DNA of 64,000 nucleotides from the NCBI GenBank assembly GCA_024114885.1, contig CP099419.1:868001-932000 (forward strand). The letters are read 5' to 3'. This stretch comes from Septoria linicola. Its lineage: Eukaryota > Ascomycota > Dothideomycetes > Mycosphaerellales > Mycosphaerellaceae. Under the pieces are notes generated by a model. It was not told the DNA's origin and searched no databases. It saw only the letters and a program-made list of their open reading frames with translations. Position 1 is the stretch's first letter, and every line of letters starts with the position of its first letter. Both the position numbers and the translations under genes were made by a program. Positions 1-13,600 of the stretch are shown here, piece by piece.

Positions 1-1
1 T

Positions 2-726
2 GTGAATGTACCTGCTTCACAGCATACTGATAACTGTCCGCCCTATCTGCAATACGCACTTGAGAATGCCAAAGATCGGGCCATACTCAGCACGCCTGAT
101 GCACAATACTTGCGTCAGTCGTGGAGTGATGTTTGCTCATTTGTAGAAGAAAATCGTCTTGATTTGTTTCAGAGAGTGCCCAGCGAATTGCGATTATACA
201 GAGAATACTGCTCAAAGCTGGTACAAACACATGGCAGTGTGATGGACTTTGTCGTGAAGGAGCGCTTGGGTTGGACAAACCTCAATCCTTCTGGAATACC
301 TTTCACTAATCCGGGTATGTAGAACGACCACGGTGAGCCTGTCGTTGGTCAAGACGCTGACACTGTCAGGTAGACGATTACAAGATCTTATACAACGACT
401 GGCCATATGGCGTAGACGAACGAATTGTGCATTTAGTGGTCTGGACAAAGTTTCCTCTCCCTCCGGATCCTACTTCAGACATCGGAGATCTCTCGCCTGA
501 AGTTCGTCTCATGATACAGGACTTTGTTGACACGACATTTGGTCGGAAGGATGTCATATGGTTTCTGAACTGGGCGAGCCTCAAGTCTATCCATTCAGTT
601 GAGCATTTTCATGTGATGCTCTTTGATCCGGATATGCAGTTTGTGACCAGAATCACACATGGCGACGTGGCGTTGAAGGATAAAGTCAAGCCATCAAAGT
701 TGACAGGAAATAATGGACTACCATAA
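2..726 (+). CDS. DUF3605 family protein (N-acetylglucosamine-induced protein 1-like), 5' partial
   Basis: Two exons, 2..314 and 374..726, separated by a 59-nt intron (GTATGT donor, TAG acceptor). The reading frame is open at the window edge, so the true start lies upstream. The joined product has the DUF3605 hallmarks: FVVKERLGW before the intron, then DDYKILYNDWPYGVDERIVH and LVVWTKFPLP just after it. The splice falls inside the conserved N-P-G-D-D-Y stretch, which fixes the junction. Family members occur widely in fungi; one Candida member is induced by N-acetylglucosamine, but no biochemical role is established to my knowledge. No signal peptide or membrane segment is visible in the part present. 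The family call is from memory of the motif and is fairly secure; the function is unknown. Confidence 0.82.
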
Positions 727-1512
727 GGCATAGAAGCACATGTATCATGCACCTGGAGCAGTGAAAACCTGCACAGATCCGGAATAATTACATTCAGAGT
801 GGTTAGGAGGTAGGTCTTACAAAGAGTTCACAAGCACCACTCTGGCAGGACGGGAACAGCCGGGCCTGCTTTTTGCTTTTCTGTTCACTGGCTGCTCTTC
901 ACACGTCTTCGCCCAACCGCGCTCACATGGCACTTGCTCGTTCACGTCTCGCGCCCAGCAAAACTCGCGGTGGCTTCCGCGAGGAGAGAACATGCTTGAA
1001 GGCACGCCAGATGTTGCATCGAAGCTTTGTGCCTGATTACAGTCTTCCCACGTGACCGCCGCATGGGAAAGGGCTGCAGTCATTCGGCCATGACGCCTGT
1101 ACCTGCGAAACATTTGAGCTAATCGGCAGTGGCGCATACAAGATCGAAGGACAACACCACACATAGCAACGGCTCTTGTCGTGTGTTTACCAGAATCGTC
1201 CACTTGTCGTCGGTCGATGGCCCACATGGCGGACGCTTATACGCCTTGTCACTGTGGTGTGACGCAGCAGAGGATCGCGAAACCACAACGTCTGAGTTCT
1301 GAATTTCTGCTGCTCTTCACAAGTGACAACCTAATTGTCTACTCTACTGAGGGCTACAGAGTTCCGCAAGCCGTCCTATACCAACACGCGATAATTTGAT
1401 CAGCATCAACGTCAATCCGGTACACAGCCTGCTTTTACATCGAGAGACCCCTGCTTTGAGGAGTATAGCACGACCTCGATTAGGCATAGGCTCTGATTTC
1501 TCGGATACGCAC
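727..1512. other. Intergenic, no confident gene
   Basis: Short unrelated open frames occur on both strands, but none shows a recognisable domain or a convincing splice pattern. The segment probably contains the NRPS promoter. Confidence 0.5.
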
Positions 1513-4500
1513 ATGTCTTCACAACAGCGTGTGTCGCGTAGACCAGATGACGGCGTCGAGGGGACGTCCTTTCCACCTCTCCCCACCAGTCTGACCAAGC
1601 CCAACCCTCGCACTCACGCTGAGCACCGGTTCCCGTTCGGAGCTTCAGGTTCGCCAGATTGGCCCGTTCCTTCTGTATGTAGAGCAGCGCTTGCGACCCT
1701 GCTCTCACGTTATACGCGGGTTCCTGATGTCGCTTTTCACTTCGTGCGCGAACGAGCAGACTCACCTAGGAATGATCGGGACTCGACAAAAGCGCCAAAG
1801 AGGCGTATAAGCTACTGCAATGTGCACGTAGATCCGCAGCAATCGCGAGCGGACTTGTTGCAGGATGTCCAAATCAATGACAGCGAAGCAGAGGAGTCCG
1901 ACCAGGACAGCACGCATGACGGCGACACTGAGATTGTCGACTCACAGACCGTGCTTGCTGTTACGAGATCCGACAACAGGCCAGACGAACATTCGAATAT
2001 TGAGCAATCGCATTTACAGCTGGAAGTTTTTGAGTCGCTCACGGATCGTGCACTCTTGCTGAATTGCCAAGTGTCAGACGACGAGATAACCATAATTGGG
2101 CACTTTGATTCAGATGCGATCGACAATGCTCAGATGGGCCGATTCCTGAAGCAACTTGGGTCTGTGATACAACAATATCAGGGCGATGTCGCGCAGCAAA
2201 CCATTTCCGAGCTGAACATCACGACCGAAGACGATCTTGTAGAAATCCGAAAATGGAATGCGATTCCGCCGCCTAAGGGTGTGGATTGCATTCACGACCT
2301 GATAGCGAAGTTCGCGGCCTCGTCCCCCGAAAGTCCTGCAGTGGCTGCATGGGACGGAGACTTTACCTATGCTGAACTGGATAATTTGTCTTCTCGCCTC
2401 GCCATTCATATTCAGGGTCTCGATCTGGAGGCAGAGACTATCATACCGCTGTGTTTCGAAAAATCGAAGTGGACGGTCCTCAGCATGCTTGCCGTCTCAA
2501 AAGCCGGCGCGGCGTTCTCTCTTGTTGACCCATCTATTCCGTCAAACAGAGTCGAGTCCATATGCCAACAGATCTCTCCACAGCTGGCTCTCGTTTGTGA
2601 AAGTCAGCGTCACAAGATTGAATCCATCGTACCTCGATGCATTACCGTCGACGACAAATTGGTCCACTCTCTGCCCGAGGCTGAGCACGGATCGCTTCCA
2701 GTGTTGAAACCACAGAACCTGGCATATGTGATATTCACAAGCGGTAGCACAGGAGAACCCAAGGGCATTATGGTCGAGCATAAAGGTATAACATCGTATG
2801 CTACTGCGTTCGGACCAGCGTTCAAGATTGACCACACGACACGCGCCCTTCAGTTTGCCTCGTATGCTTATGCCGTATGTCTCGCAGAGACTTTCGGGAC
2901 ACTGTTGACTGGTGGTTGCCTTTGCATACCTTCCGAACACGATCGCGTTGATGACATCGCGAGCTTCGTGCGAAGTAGCAAGGCCAATTTTGCCATCTTG
3001 ACGCCATCATTTGTGGGAGCCATTGGCCCAGAAACAGTTCCTTCTCTCAAAGTACTGATGATGGCGGGAGAACCAATGACTCCAGAAACGAAGGAGACCT
3101 GGGCGAAACATGTGCAACTCTTGAACGGGTGTGGCCAGAGCGAGTGTCTGCTGTCTAGTATCGGCACAGTTGATGTAGACGATTTAGATGTGCGTGTCAT
3201 TGGGCGAGGATCTGGGACTCGTCTCTGGATCACTGAGCCTGGCAACAGCGATCGTCTAGCTCCAGTAGGCTGTGCTGGCGAGCTGCTACTCGAGGGCTCA
3301 GGTGTGGCGCGGGGATATCTCGATCTTCCAGAGGCGAACAAATCTAAATTCCTGACGACTCCGCCAAAATGGTATCCTCCGGGGTGCGGACCTCTCGAAT
3401 CTGCCAAGTTCTACAAGACTGGTGATCTGGCATGTTACCAGTCCGATGGCAGAGTCCTCAACCTTGGACGAGAAGACTCACAGGTCAAGATACGTGGACA
3501 GCGAGTAGAGTTGGGTGACGTGGAATTCCACCTGCGTAAGATTTTGCCCTACGGAATTAAGCCTGTGGTGGACATAGTCAAGCGCTCTCACGATACAAAT
3601 CGTGCCATACTAGTGGCATTCCTTATGGAAACCTGGACACAGATCAATCGGAGCACACGGCAGACTCTGGGCCGTTCATACTTGATCATAAAGCTGCTTC
3701 TCACTTCACCACCCAGCTCGAGACCGAGATCGGAAGGCATGCGATCCCATCGTATTATGTGTCTATCCAGGATCTGCCCACCACTGCGACTGGAAAGACC
3801 GATCGCAAGAGGCTGCGCGCATTTGGCGCTGAAGCCCTTGATTCCAAAGATGGCAATGTCGAGGGTCAGAAGAAGAAGTCGTTGCCCAGTGAAGGTCCTG
3901 AGGCTACTATGGCACAACTCTGGGCGGATAGCATGCCTGTTGATGCCAGTGATGTTGGCATGGAAGACAACTTCTTTGACAGAGGTGGCGATTCAATCAT
4001 GGCAATCCAGATAGTCAACAAGGCACGGGCAGCAGGAATGGCGCTCAAGGTGGCAGACGTGCTCGAAAATCCTGTCTTTGCCGATCTTGTGGCTGTAACG
4101 GGTCAGGAGCAGACAGAACCGACGCAAGGGTCAGCAATTCCCATTCAGTCCAGAGACAGCAATGAAGCTGAGCTGTCATTTGCTCAGAGAGGATTGTGGT
4201 TTTTGGAGCAGCTCAACCCTGGGACACCAGCATACAACGTTTCGGTCGCTGGCAGCTTGAAGGGACCACTTAAGGTCGATGCTCTTGGTGCTGCACTCCA
4301 GGCACTAGAAGATCGCCACGAGACACTTCGTACGACATTTCGAGAACGCGATGGCACGCCTGTGCAGGTGATTCAGCCGTGCCGCGACGCGGACGATATC
4401 CTACAGCTCATCGAGATAGCTTCCAACGAAGAACTCCACGAAGAGCTGAAACGCCAGCAGATGAAGGCCTTTAACCTTCAATCCACACCTCCGTGGAGGG

Positions 4501-7500
4501 TGGCGTTGTTACGGCAGGGTCCTGAAGAGCACGTTCTTTCTATCGTGATGCATCACATCATTTCCGATGGCTGGTCAGACGACATACTTCGTCGCAACCT
4601 CGCCGCATTCTACTCCGCTGCTGTAGCTGGCCGCGATGCTCACAAGGAGCTACAGCCGTTGCCCATCCAGTACCGCGATTTTACCTCATGGCAACAACAC
4701 GCCGATCAGCTGGATCAACAGAAGGAACAGTTGCAGTATTGGGTCGAGCAACTCGCCGACAGTGCTCCAGCTGAGCTGCTCATTGACAAGACAAGGCCCT
4801 CGCTACCGTCAGGCGTTGCGGACGTGGTAGAGATTGCCATTGACGGGTCGTTACTCGAAGACTTACAGCGCTTTTGTAAGAAGCAGCAGACGACATCATT
4901 CGTCGTACTGCTTGCTGCTTTCCGAGCTGCTCATTATCGACTCACGGGTGCAGAAGATGCGACCATTGGCACTCCGAATGCGAGTCGCAATCGCACCGAA
5001 GTGGAAGACCTGGTAGGGTTCTTCAGCAATACTCAGTGCATGCGAATCACCATAGAAGGAGAGACATTCCCACAGTTAGTGCAGCAAGTCAAGGCCACTG
5101 TGACAGCAGCGCTCGCACACCAGGACGTTCCTTTCGAAAGAGTTGTCTCAGAAGTGCTTCCAGGCTCGCGAGACGCTTCTCGAAATCCGCTAGTTCAGCT
5201 TATGTTCGCCGTACATTCTCAGCCGAATCTCGGCGAGGTCCATCTCGAAGGCTTGGAGGGCGAAGCATTGAGAGGAACGGAGTCGACACGATTTGACTTG
5301 GAATTCCATCTCGTCCAGAAAGCAGACGCGATACATGGCAATGTGCACTTTGCTCAAGAACTTTTCGAGCCTGAGACAATCAAGAATACTGTGGCGACCT
5401 TCAAGGAGATTCTGCGACGCGGTTTGGAACAGCCTGAGGTTCCGATCAACGCACTATGCTTGACAGACGGTCTTCCTGAGCTTGAACGTAGAGGCTTCCT
5501 GGATATTGCGCATGCTCAATATCCTCGTGATTCAAGCATCACAGATGTGTTCGCCGAACAGGTGGCAGCATGTCCTGAAGCAATTGCAGTCAAGGATGTG
5601 ACTGCCAAGTTGTCCTATGCTGATCTCAACCGCCGATCGGATGCACTTGCCGCCTGGTTGGGGCATCGAGGCCTTGGAGCAGAGACCTGGATCGGTGTTC
5701 TGGCACCTCGATCCTGTGAGACCATTGTCGCGTTCCTTGGTATTCTGAAAGCCAACATGGCATACGTGCCGCTGGACATTGACGCGCCTTCTACACGGAT
5801 CGAGAGTATACTGTCAGCATTCGAAGGAAAAGGACTGGTCTTGCTTGGGCAAGATGTTCAGGCTCCCGATGTGTCTCTGGAAGCACTTGAGTTTGCGCAA
5901 ATTTCCGAAGCTCTCGATAAGGCGACTCACGAAAAGCAATCAGTGTCACAGAAGCCGTCTGCGACAAATCTGGCGTATGTCATGTTCACCAGCGGCTCAA
6001 CCGGCAAACCAAAGGGTGTGATGATCGAACATCGTGGCGTTGTGCGGCTGGTCAAGGAGACAAACGTGATGTCAGAGCTTCCGACAACTCTGGTCACAGC
6101 CCACTTATTCAACATAGCTTTCGATCTCTCAGTCTGGGAGATCTACGCAGCACTGCTCAACGGAGGCACTGTCATATGTATTGACTCAGCTACCAAGATG
6201 GACCCCAATGCTCTTGAGCAAGTATTCAAACGCGAGAAGATACAGGCAGCAATGCTCCCGCCAGTCCTCCTCAAAACCTGTCTGGCGAGCGCACCCGAGA
6301 TGCTCAAGGGCTTGGCTGCATTCTACAACGGCGCTGATCGATTCGACAGCCATGATGCAAAGATGGCACGAAAGCTAGTCCCAGGCAGAGTCGTCAATGC
6401 CTATGGACCGACCGAGAATTCTGCTCTGAGCACCATATACGATGTGCAAGAGGATGACACACTTACGAATGGCGTACCTATTGGCGAATCAATCAGCAAC
6501 TCTGGAGCCTACGTTATGGATGTCAATCAAAGCCTTGTGCCTATCGGAGTCATGGGAGAACTGGTTGTCTCAGGAGATGGCGTCGCCCGGGGCTATACCA
6601 ATCCAGAGCTTGATCGCGATACTTTTGTGGAGGTCACCATCAATAACACCAAGGTGCGAGCATACCGTACGGGCGACCGCGTGCGGCGTCGGCCCAAAGA
6701 TGGCCAGGTTGAATTCTTCGGGCGTATCGACAGACAGGTCAAGCTGCGAGGCTATCGTATCGAGATGGCAGAAGTCGAACATGCTATGCTCAGACAAGAC
6801 GAAGTCGCTGACGCCGCTGTGGTGCTATATGAGCGCGAAGGCGGCGACCCAGACTTGATTGGTTTCGTGACGAGTCAAGGAGATGACAGCACTGTCCACG
6901 GCAAAGAAGGCGATAGTGGACAAGTCGAGAGCTGGGGTCAGCAATTTGACAACAACTTCTATGAGGGTATTGACGACATCGACGAGTCTACTCTTGGTAG
7001 TGACTTTCTAGGTTGGACATCCATGTACGATGGAAACAAGATCGATCGCTCCGAAATGCAAGAATGGCTCGACGAGTCCATGCAGACAATGCTCGACGGA
7101 CGACCAGCCGGCCGCGTGCTCGAGATCGGAACTGGCACGGGCATGGTGCTCATGAACCTAGGTGACGGCCTCGAGAACTACGTCGGCATCGACCCGTCCA
7201 AGCCTGCTGTAACGTTCGCTTCAGAGAAGATCAAAGAAATGCCGGCTCTCGCAGACAAGGTCCAGATTTACGTCGGCTCCGCAGCAGAAGTCAACCAAAT
7301 CGACAGCGAACGCTCGGAACTCGTCGTGCTGAATTCTGTCGTGCAGTACTTCCCTTCACCAGAATATCTCACCGAAGTAATCGAAGCTGTTGCGCAGCTT
7401 TCTCACGTCAAGAGACTATTCATTGGAGACGTTCGGTCTTATCCTCTCAACAGACAATTTCTCGCGTCACGAGCGCTTTACAAGCTGGGAGAAGACGCGA

Positions 7501-9374
7501 GCAAGACTGATATTCGACAGGAAATCGCTCGATTGGAAGATCGTGAGGAGGAATTACTCGTTGATCCGGCTTTCTTCACGGGTCTACAAAGGAGCATGTC
7601 CGATGTGGTTGAGCATGTGGAGATTCTGCCTAAGAGGATGAAGGCGACGAATGAGCTTAGCTCGTATCGGTATGCGGCGGTTGTTTATTTCAAGCGTGGT
7701 GGTGAAGAGCAGCAAGAAGTGCATACTGTTGATGGAAAGGACTGGACGGACTTCTCTGCACGGAAGATGGACCGGGGTGCTCTGCTGCAATTGCTCAAAG
7801 ATGCTGGACATGGCTCGCCTGTCGCTGTATCAAACATTCCTTACAGCAAGACTATCTCGGAGCGACGCGTAGTCGAGGCGCTCGATGCAGAGGGAGACGC
7901 AGACTCCAAAGACACGACATCCTGGCTGACGGAAGCTCAGAACGCCGCAAAACAGTCTCCAACACTATCTCCCACAGACTTGGTCGAACTCGGCGAGCAA
8001 GCCGGTTTCCGCACAGAACTCAGCTGGAGCCGACAATCCTCACAAAAAGGTGGCATTGATGCCATTTTCCACAAGCATAAGCATAAGCCGGCAAACAACG
8101 GCACTCGAACCAAGTTCCGCTTCCCTACTGACGACAACGACAGAAGCTCATCCAAGCACACCACTTCCCTCACCAACAGACCACTTCAAGGCCAACGAAA
8201 CCTTCAGATCGAGCGACGCGTCCGCAAAGCCCTCAAAGCCTATTTGCCCTCATACATGGTTCCACGAAGAGTCACGGTCCTCGATGAAATGCCTCTCAAC
8301 GCCAATGGCAAAGTCGATCGTAAACAACTTGCCAAGCTCGCTGCGAAAAAGGCATTCGTGCACGATAAAACCTCCGCTTCTTCGTCCTCTGTACGTCCAC
8401 AAAATGATGAAGAGCGTGCGCTGTGCGAGGAGTTCTCCAACGTCCTCGGAGTCGATGTTGGACCTACGGATGACTTTTTTGGCTTTGGAGGGCATTCGCT
8501 CATGGCGATGCGCTTGCTGCCTAAGGTGAGCGATCGATTGGGTTGGCATATACTTCTGAGAGACTTGTATCAGAATTCTACGCCGCGCGCGTTGTATGAG
8601 GCGGAGAAGAAGGCTGATTCGGCGAACGGAGAGGGTGGTGACGAGGTCAAGTGGCCGTCGTACATGGAATTGCATTCATCGAGAGGCGACGAAGACAACG
8701 AGAGTCGAGCGATGTTGGTCCTTGTGCACGGATTCTGGGGACAGGGACGAATCTTCGCGGGTCTGGTTCCACTGCTGGATGAACGCCTTGATATCATCAT
8801 CCTGCACGATCCGTTCTTTGGTAGGGCAGAGGGACCACAGTCTCTGAATGAATGGTCAGAGTTCTACCTCGAAGCTCTGCAGAAGCGATTGCCGCGGGAC
8901 AGTCGTGTCATCCTCGGTGGGTACTCGTTTGGCAGCTTCACGGCTCTTAGAATGGCGTCTTTGTGGAAAGACTGGTTCGATGGCGACCTCGTTTCTCTGC
9001 TTCTGCTGGACCCTGCGGTCTGGGAACCTGTTAATGCGGATGAGTTGAGTCAAGAGTTCTTGGATGAGAAGTTCAACTACGGATTACGACTGTTCGGAGA
9101 AGATCAGAAGGATTTTGTCCAGGAACATTTCAAGAAATTTGGTCCTTTGATGGCCAGTCCGAAGGACAAGCCGGAGTATGAGGGGAAGGGATTGCACATT
9201 GCTTCAAGTCAAGTTGCTGAGCAGGGTGTGCCGAAGTGGTGGGCGAGCAATTATCCCCAGTTGCAGCAGAAGTGTATTGACGCTACACATCATGGGTTGT
9301 TCGAGGAACAGGTACCGATGAAGGAGGTGTCGAAAGCAGTGAATGAGCACTGTCGGGGGATCTGGTCGCAGTAG
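1513..9374 (+). CDS. Two-module nonribosomal peptide synthetase, partial C-A-T-C-A(MT)-T-TE, with a frame break
   Basis: About 2,620 residues if read across one frame change near nt 3624. Order: C-domain remnant without a catalytic HHxxxDG (nt about 1570-2260); A1 (2300-3830, core AYVIFTSGSTGEPKG); T1 (3900-4100, GGDSI); full C domain (4165-5460, HHIISDG); A2 (5530-8330, AYVMFTSGSTGKPKG) with an N-methyltransferase inserted before its last motif (6880-7700, LEIGTGTG); T2 (8400-8580, GGHSL); thioesterase (8700-9374, GYSFG, with a His in DATHHG). It should join two building blocks, N-methylate the second and release by hydrolysis or cyclisation. Read by eye, A1 has Ala where most A domains have Asp235, so its substrate may not be an alpha-amino acid. 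The ATG at 1513 was chosen because C-domain-like sequence (FPPLP) follows directly; the frame is open upstream to 1396. The product is unknown. The frame break could be an assembly error, a pseudogene lesion or a poor short intron. Confidence 0.88.
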
Positions 9375-10665
9375 TAGTACAGGCTACACGTAGACATGCA
9401 CTTTCTTGTGCACATATCATGTCATCTGCTCGACGGATGATTCATCATTGTTCTCACGCCTTATTGCGTCATGGTGTTGTGCTATTTGATCGTCGTGCCA
9501 CTGTTGTTGCTCAATGCAGATCTACATCTTGGGCAAATCCAGAAGCCGGGATTGCGCAGAAGATCACACAAAGCTGTGATAGTAGTACTCACACGACGTA
9601 ACAGTGCTGCAGCGTGTAGATGTACCTGCTGATAACGAATGTCATAGTTTGTGTGCCTGTTTGTGACGTGAGCCCAGTATCAAGTAGAAGCACCTCTCAC
9701 GTGGAGCTGTTCATCAGAGGTCGTTTAACATAGCTGTCACCAAGCCTCAAATCGTACGAGTCGGCGAAGCATTGTACCTGACTGCGCCATATTTTGCGAT
9801 CGTGGGTGTTCGGCGCCACAGTCCACGCATGCATACGTAGGTAGCAGCTTCAAGTCAGTACAAGTCTCATGAAGCAAAAAGAGCTCCTCGCTCGCCTTAC
9901 AGTGAACTTGATATTATCGCCAGCGGAAAGAGTGAGCCAGGAACAGCTTTTCGCATCCTCATTTCCATCGACTCCACAGCAAACCTGGCTTTTGCGGAGT
10001 GCGTTTCCTTGCGGACGGCAGTTCCTTGGGCTCTGATTGGGCGCGCATTGGCCCTGGAATCGCAAAGCGGTCTAAGGTTAACTAGTGGTTCTGAGCAGGA
10101 AACAACGGGATCTTGGTTTGACCGCTTGAGATGGGCGGGCATGCTAGAGAGGTGGCGGTGCTGGTGCTGTGGTGGTAGAAAGAAAGTGTTGAGCATTGAC
10201 GAAACCCTTTTCTTCTGCGACTCCTCGATTGCATTGTCTGTCGACCTCTTTGTTGTGCTTCCAGCAAAAAGCTTAAGCGAGCAAAGGAAGCTGTGACGTC
10301 GAGGTGCAGTGGACGGCGGAATTTTTGTTGCTGCGACCAGGGGCCACGCGAGAGGTGGTTCGATAATAGTGAATCAAATCGACGAGGAACGCCGAATAGC
10401 TGCCTGCGATTTTGGTGCGCGGTAAACAGGGGAGGAACAACAGACATAAGGAACAGGAAGAGAAAGAGCAATGAGCGTGGTGGCTGCTTCCTAAACAACG
10501 ACAGAGACCATCGCACTTGCCGCCGCCGAACAATACGACTGAGGGAAGCCACGCGCGTGGGGCTTCTCGCGGCAGAACAGCACCTCTTTGCTGAGCGACA
10601 CTGTGAGCGCTTGGTGAGAAGAGGAAGGGAAGAGAAGAGACAGAGAGGAGCGAAGAGCTTTCAAC
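9375..10665. other. Long intergenic region upstream of HMG-CoA reductase
   Basis: About 1.3 kb with only short, unsupported open frames. It contains the NRPS 3' end region and, by position, the promoter and probably a long 5' leader of the HMG-CoA reductase gene. The last 100 bases before that ATG are purine-rich (runs of gaagagg). I see no sterol-response element I can defend. Confidence 0.5.
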
Positions 10666-13600
10666 ATGCTCGGCAATCTCATTCCTACGCGATGGCGTAG
10701 GAACCACGATATCACAGACCCCAACCAGCCAGGGAAGTACAATGCTGCCATCACGCCCTATCTGCAGACTGTGTCTACAAAGGCTTGCACGCATCCCATC
10801 CGGACAATTGCGCTCGTCGCAGTCCTCGGCAGCGCGTTCTACGTGAATCTGCTCGAGATGGGATTCTTCCGCCCCCAAACAGCAGTGAACAAGGTTGACT
10901 TCAACGCGCTGTCAGCAGGCGCGAGGAGACTACATCTGGGCCAGGACACGGCATGGAAGTGGCACTCAGAGGAGAATGGGAGCAAGAAGCAGTACCGCTC
11001 TGGGGAGAAGGAGATTGCACTGGTCACCCTGGAGTTTCTGGACGCGGGCAGCAACTCGCCCAACGCTGTGCCTCCGCCACAAGACTTTGATGTCGAAGGC
11101 GTGGATCTCAATATCGTACCATCCAGCGAGAACATCCTATCTGGGCTCTCCAAGGACAGCTCTCTGGCTTTCTCTCTTCCCCTCGAGCAGGCTGCACCTT
11201 TCCTTGAGCATTCGAGAGAGATTGCATCAGAGGGAGGATGGGGTGTTAACCCAGATGCGCCCAACGATGATGAGGGCGAGCAGAAGAAGTGGCTTATGAC
11301 CATCTCCAAAACTCCTGCAGCCTCTGGCGGTGGCATGGTGGAATGGGCTCAGAACTCCTGGAATGCATTCTTGGATCTGCTGAAGAACGCAGAGACTCTG
11401 GACATTATCATCATGGCTTTGGGCTACATCTCTATGTACCTCACTTTCATCAGCTTGTTCCTGAGCATGCGCCGACTGGGATCGAACTTCTGGCTCGGCA
11501 CTACTACACTCTTCTCGTCGTCCTTTGCTTTCCTCTTTGGCCTGCTGGTGACCCTGAAGCTGGGAGTGCCTGAGAATGTCGTTCTTTTGTCAGAGGGTAT
11601 TCCGTTTTTGGTCGTGACTGTCGGTTTCGAGAAGCCAATCATGCTGACCCAGGCTGTCCTGTCCGCATCCGTGCAGGCCAAGAACAGCAATGGCAATGGT
11701 GAAGGTCTTACGATTCAGAACGCTGTCCAACAGGCAGTGCGCGAGCGTGGATTCGAAATTGTTCGTGACTATGCCATCGAGATCGCCATCTTGTGCGCGG
11801 GTGCCGCATCGGGAATTCAAGGAGGCCTGCGCCAGTTCTGCTTCCTGGCTGCCTGGACGTTGTTCTTTGACTGCATCTTGCTCTTCACATTCTACACGTC
11901 AATTTTGACCATCAAGCTCGAGATCAATCGCATCAAGCGTCACGTCACACTTCGCAAGGCGTTGGAAGAGGACGGTGTGAGCCGCAGGGTTGCCGAGAAG
12001 GTAGCTTCTAGCAACGAGTGGCCAAGCGGAGACAGTGTTGGTGAGGTCGGAGATAACTGGATCAACATTTTCGGCAGAAAGGCACGCGACAGCAGCATTC
12101 CCCGATTCAAGGTGCTCATGGTTACTGGTTTCATCGTTATCAACGTTGCAAATTTATGCACCATGCCATTTCGTGGTCACCGCCACAATACGCCTGTCAC
12201 GACTGCAGGACTTTCGAGTGTGGTTACCTCGCCTCCTTTGGACCCGTTCAAGGTAGCTGGAAACGGATTAGACTTCCTCTACCAGGAAGCTCACCAAGCC
12301 AAGCAACCGCTTTCCGTGACCATTTTCAATCCGATCAAGTACGAGCTACAATACCCCTCCGTACACTATGCTGCGCCAGACGCGGAGTGGACTAGCCTCA
12401 ACGGAGATTTCCAGCAAGGTCTGTTCCATGCTCTTGGTGGCCGTGTGGTGGAGAGTCTCTTGAAGAGTTTCGAGGATCCCGTCCTGAGCAAATGGGTCAT
12501 CTCTCTCCTGGCAATCAGCTTGGTTCTGAATGGATACCTGTTCAACGCAGCACGATGGACGATCAAGGAGCCTGGTCAGGAGGGAAATGCCGAAACCACA
12601 GATGCACCGAGGACTAATGGTCATTTGCCTCCACCGATCAAGACACATAAGCCTGTTGAAGACCTGCCTCCTCCAGTATCGCCGACTGCGCTCGATGGCT
12701 CACGAAAGAGGACGCGAGAGGAATGCGAAGCTATGGTTGTCGCAAAACAAGCTCCGCAGCTCGACGACGCAGAACTGATTGACCTTGCCGTTCGTGGCAA
12801 GATCCCTGGTTACGCACTTGAGAAGACCCTTGAAGATAAGACACGTGCTGTCAAGATCAGAAGATCTTTGATCTCGCGCACACCTGCTACAGCTGATCTG
12901 ACGTCCAAGTTGGAGCGGTCTATGCTTCCTTACGAGAACTTCGATTATGATCGCGTACACGGCGCATGCTGTGAGAACGTCGTGGGATACTTGCCTCTGC
13001 CGCTTGGTGTCGCTGGACCTATGACCATCGATGGCAAGAGCTACTTTCTTCCAATGGCAACCACCGAAGGCGTGCTTGTCGCGAGTACTAGCAGAGGTGC
13101 CAAGGCTATCAATGCAGGCGGTGGTGCCGTTACTGTGTTGACCGGAGACGGCATGACTCGTGGACCTTGCATCGGATTCGAGACTCTCACACGTGCAGCC
13201 GCCGCCAAGGTCTGGCTCGACAGCCCAGAAGGACAAAAGGTGATGAAGGATGCCTTCAACTCGACGTCACGTTTTGCACGACTGCAATCTCTCAAGACAT
13301 CGATCGCCGGCACATATGTCTACGTTCGCTTCAAGACCACTACTGGTGATGCCATGGGTATGAACATGATCTCAAAAGGTGTCGAGAAGGCTCTCGGTGT
13401 CATGTCTGCGGAAGCTGGCTTCAGCGACATGGCAATCATCTCTGTCTCTGGTAACTTCTGCACAGACAAGAAGCCGGCTGCCATCAACTGGATTGACGGA
13501 CGAGGCAAGTCTGTTGTCGCTGAGGCTATCATTCCTGAGGAAGTTGTGCGATCTGTGCTGAAATCTAATGTCGATGCATTGGTCGAGCTGAATATCAGCA

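Noticed and set aside
817..1227. 136-codon frame on the minus strand upstream of the NRPS
   Set aside because: No family resemblance, odd composition, no splice partner; likely chance.
3602..3663. A 62-nt intron joining the two NRPS frames
   Set aside because: The GTGCCA donor is poor and splicing would delete the conserved ILVAFL stretch that reads well on both sides of a one-base break.
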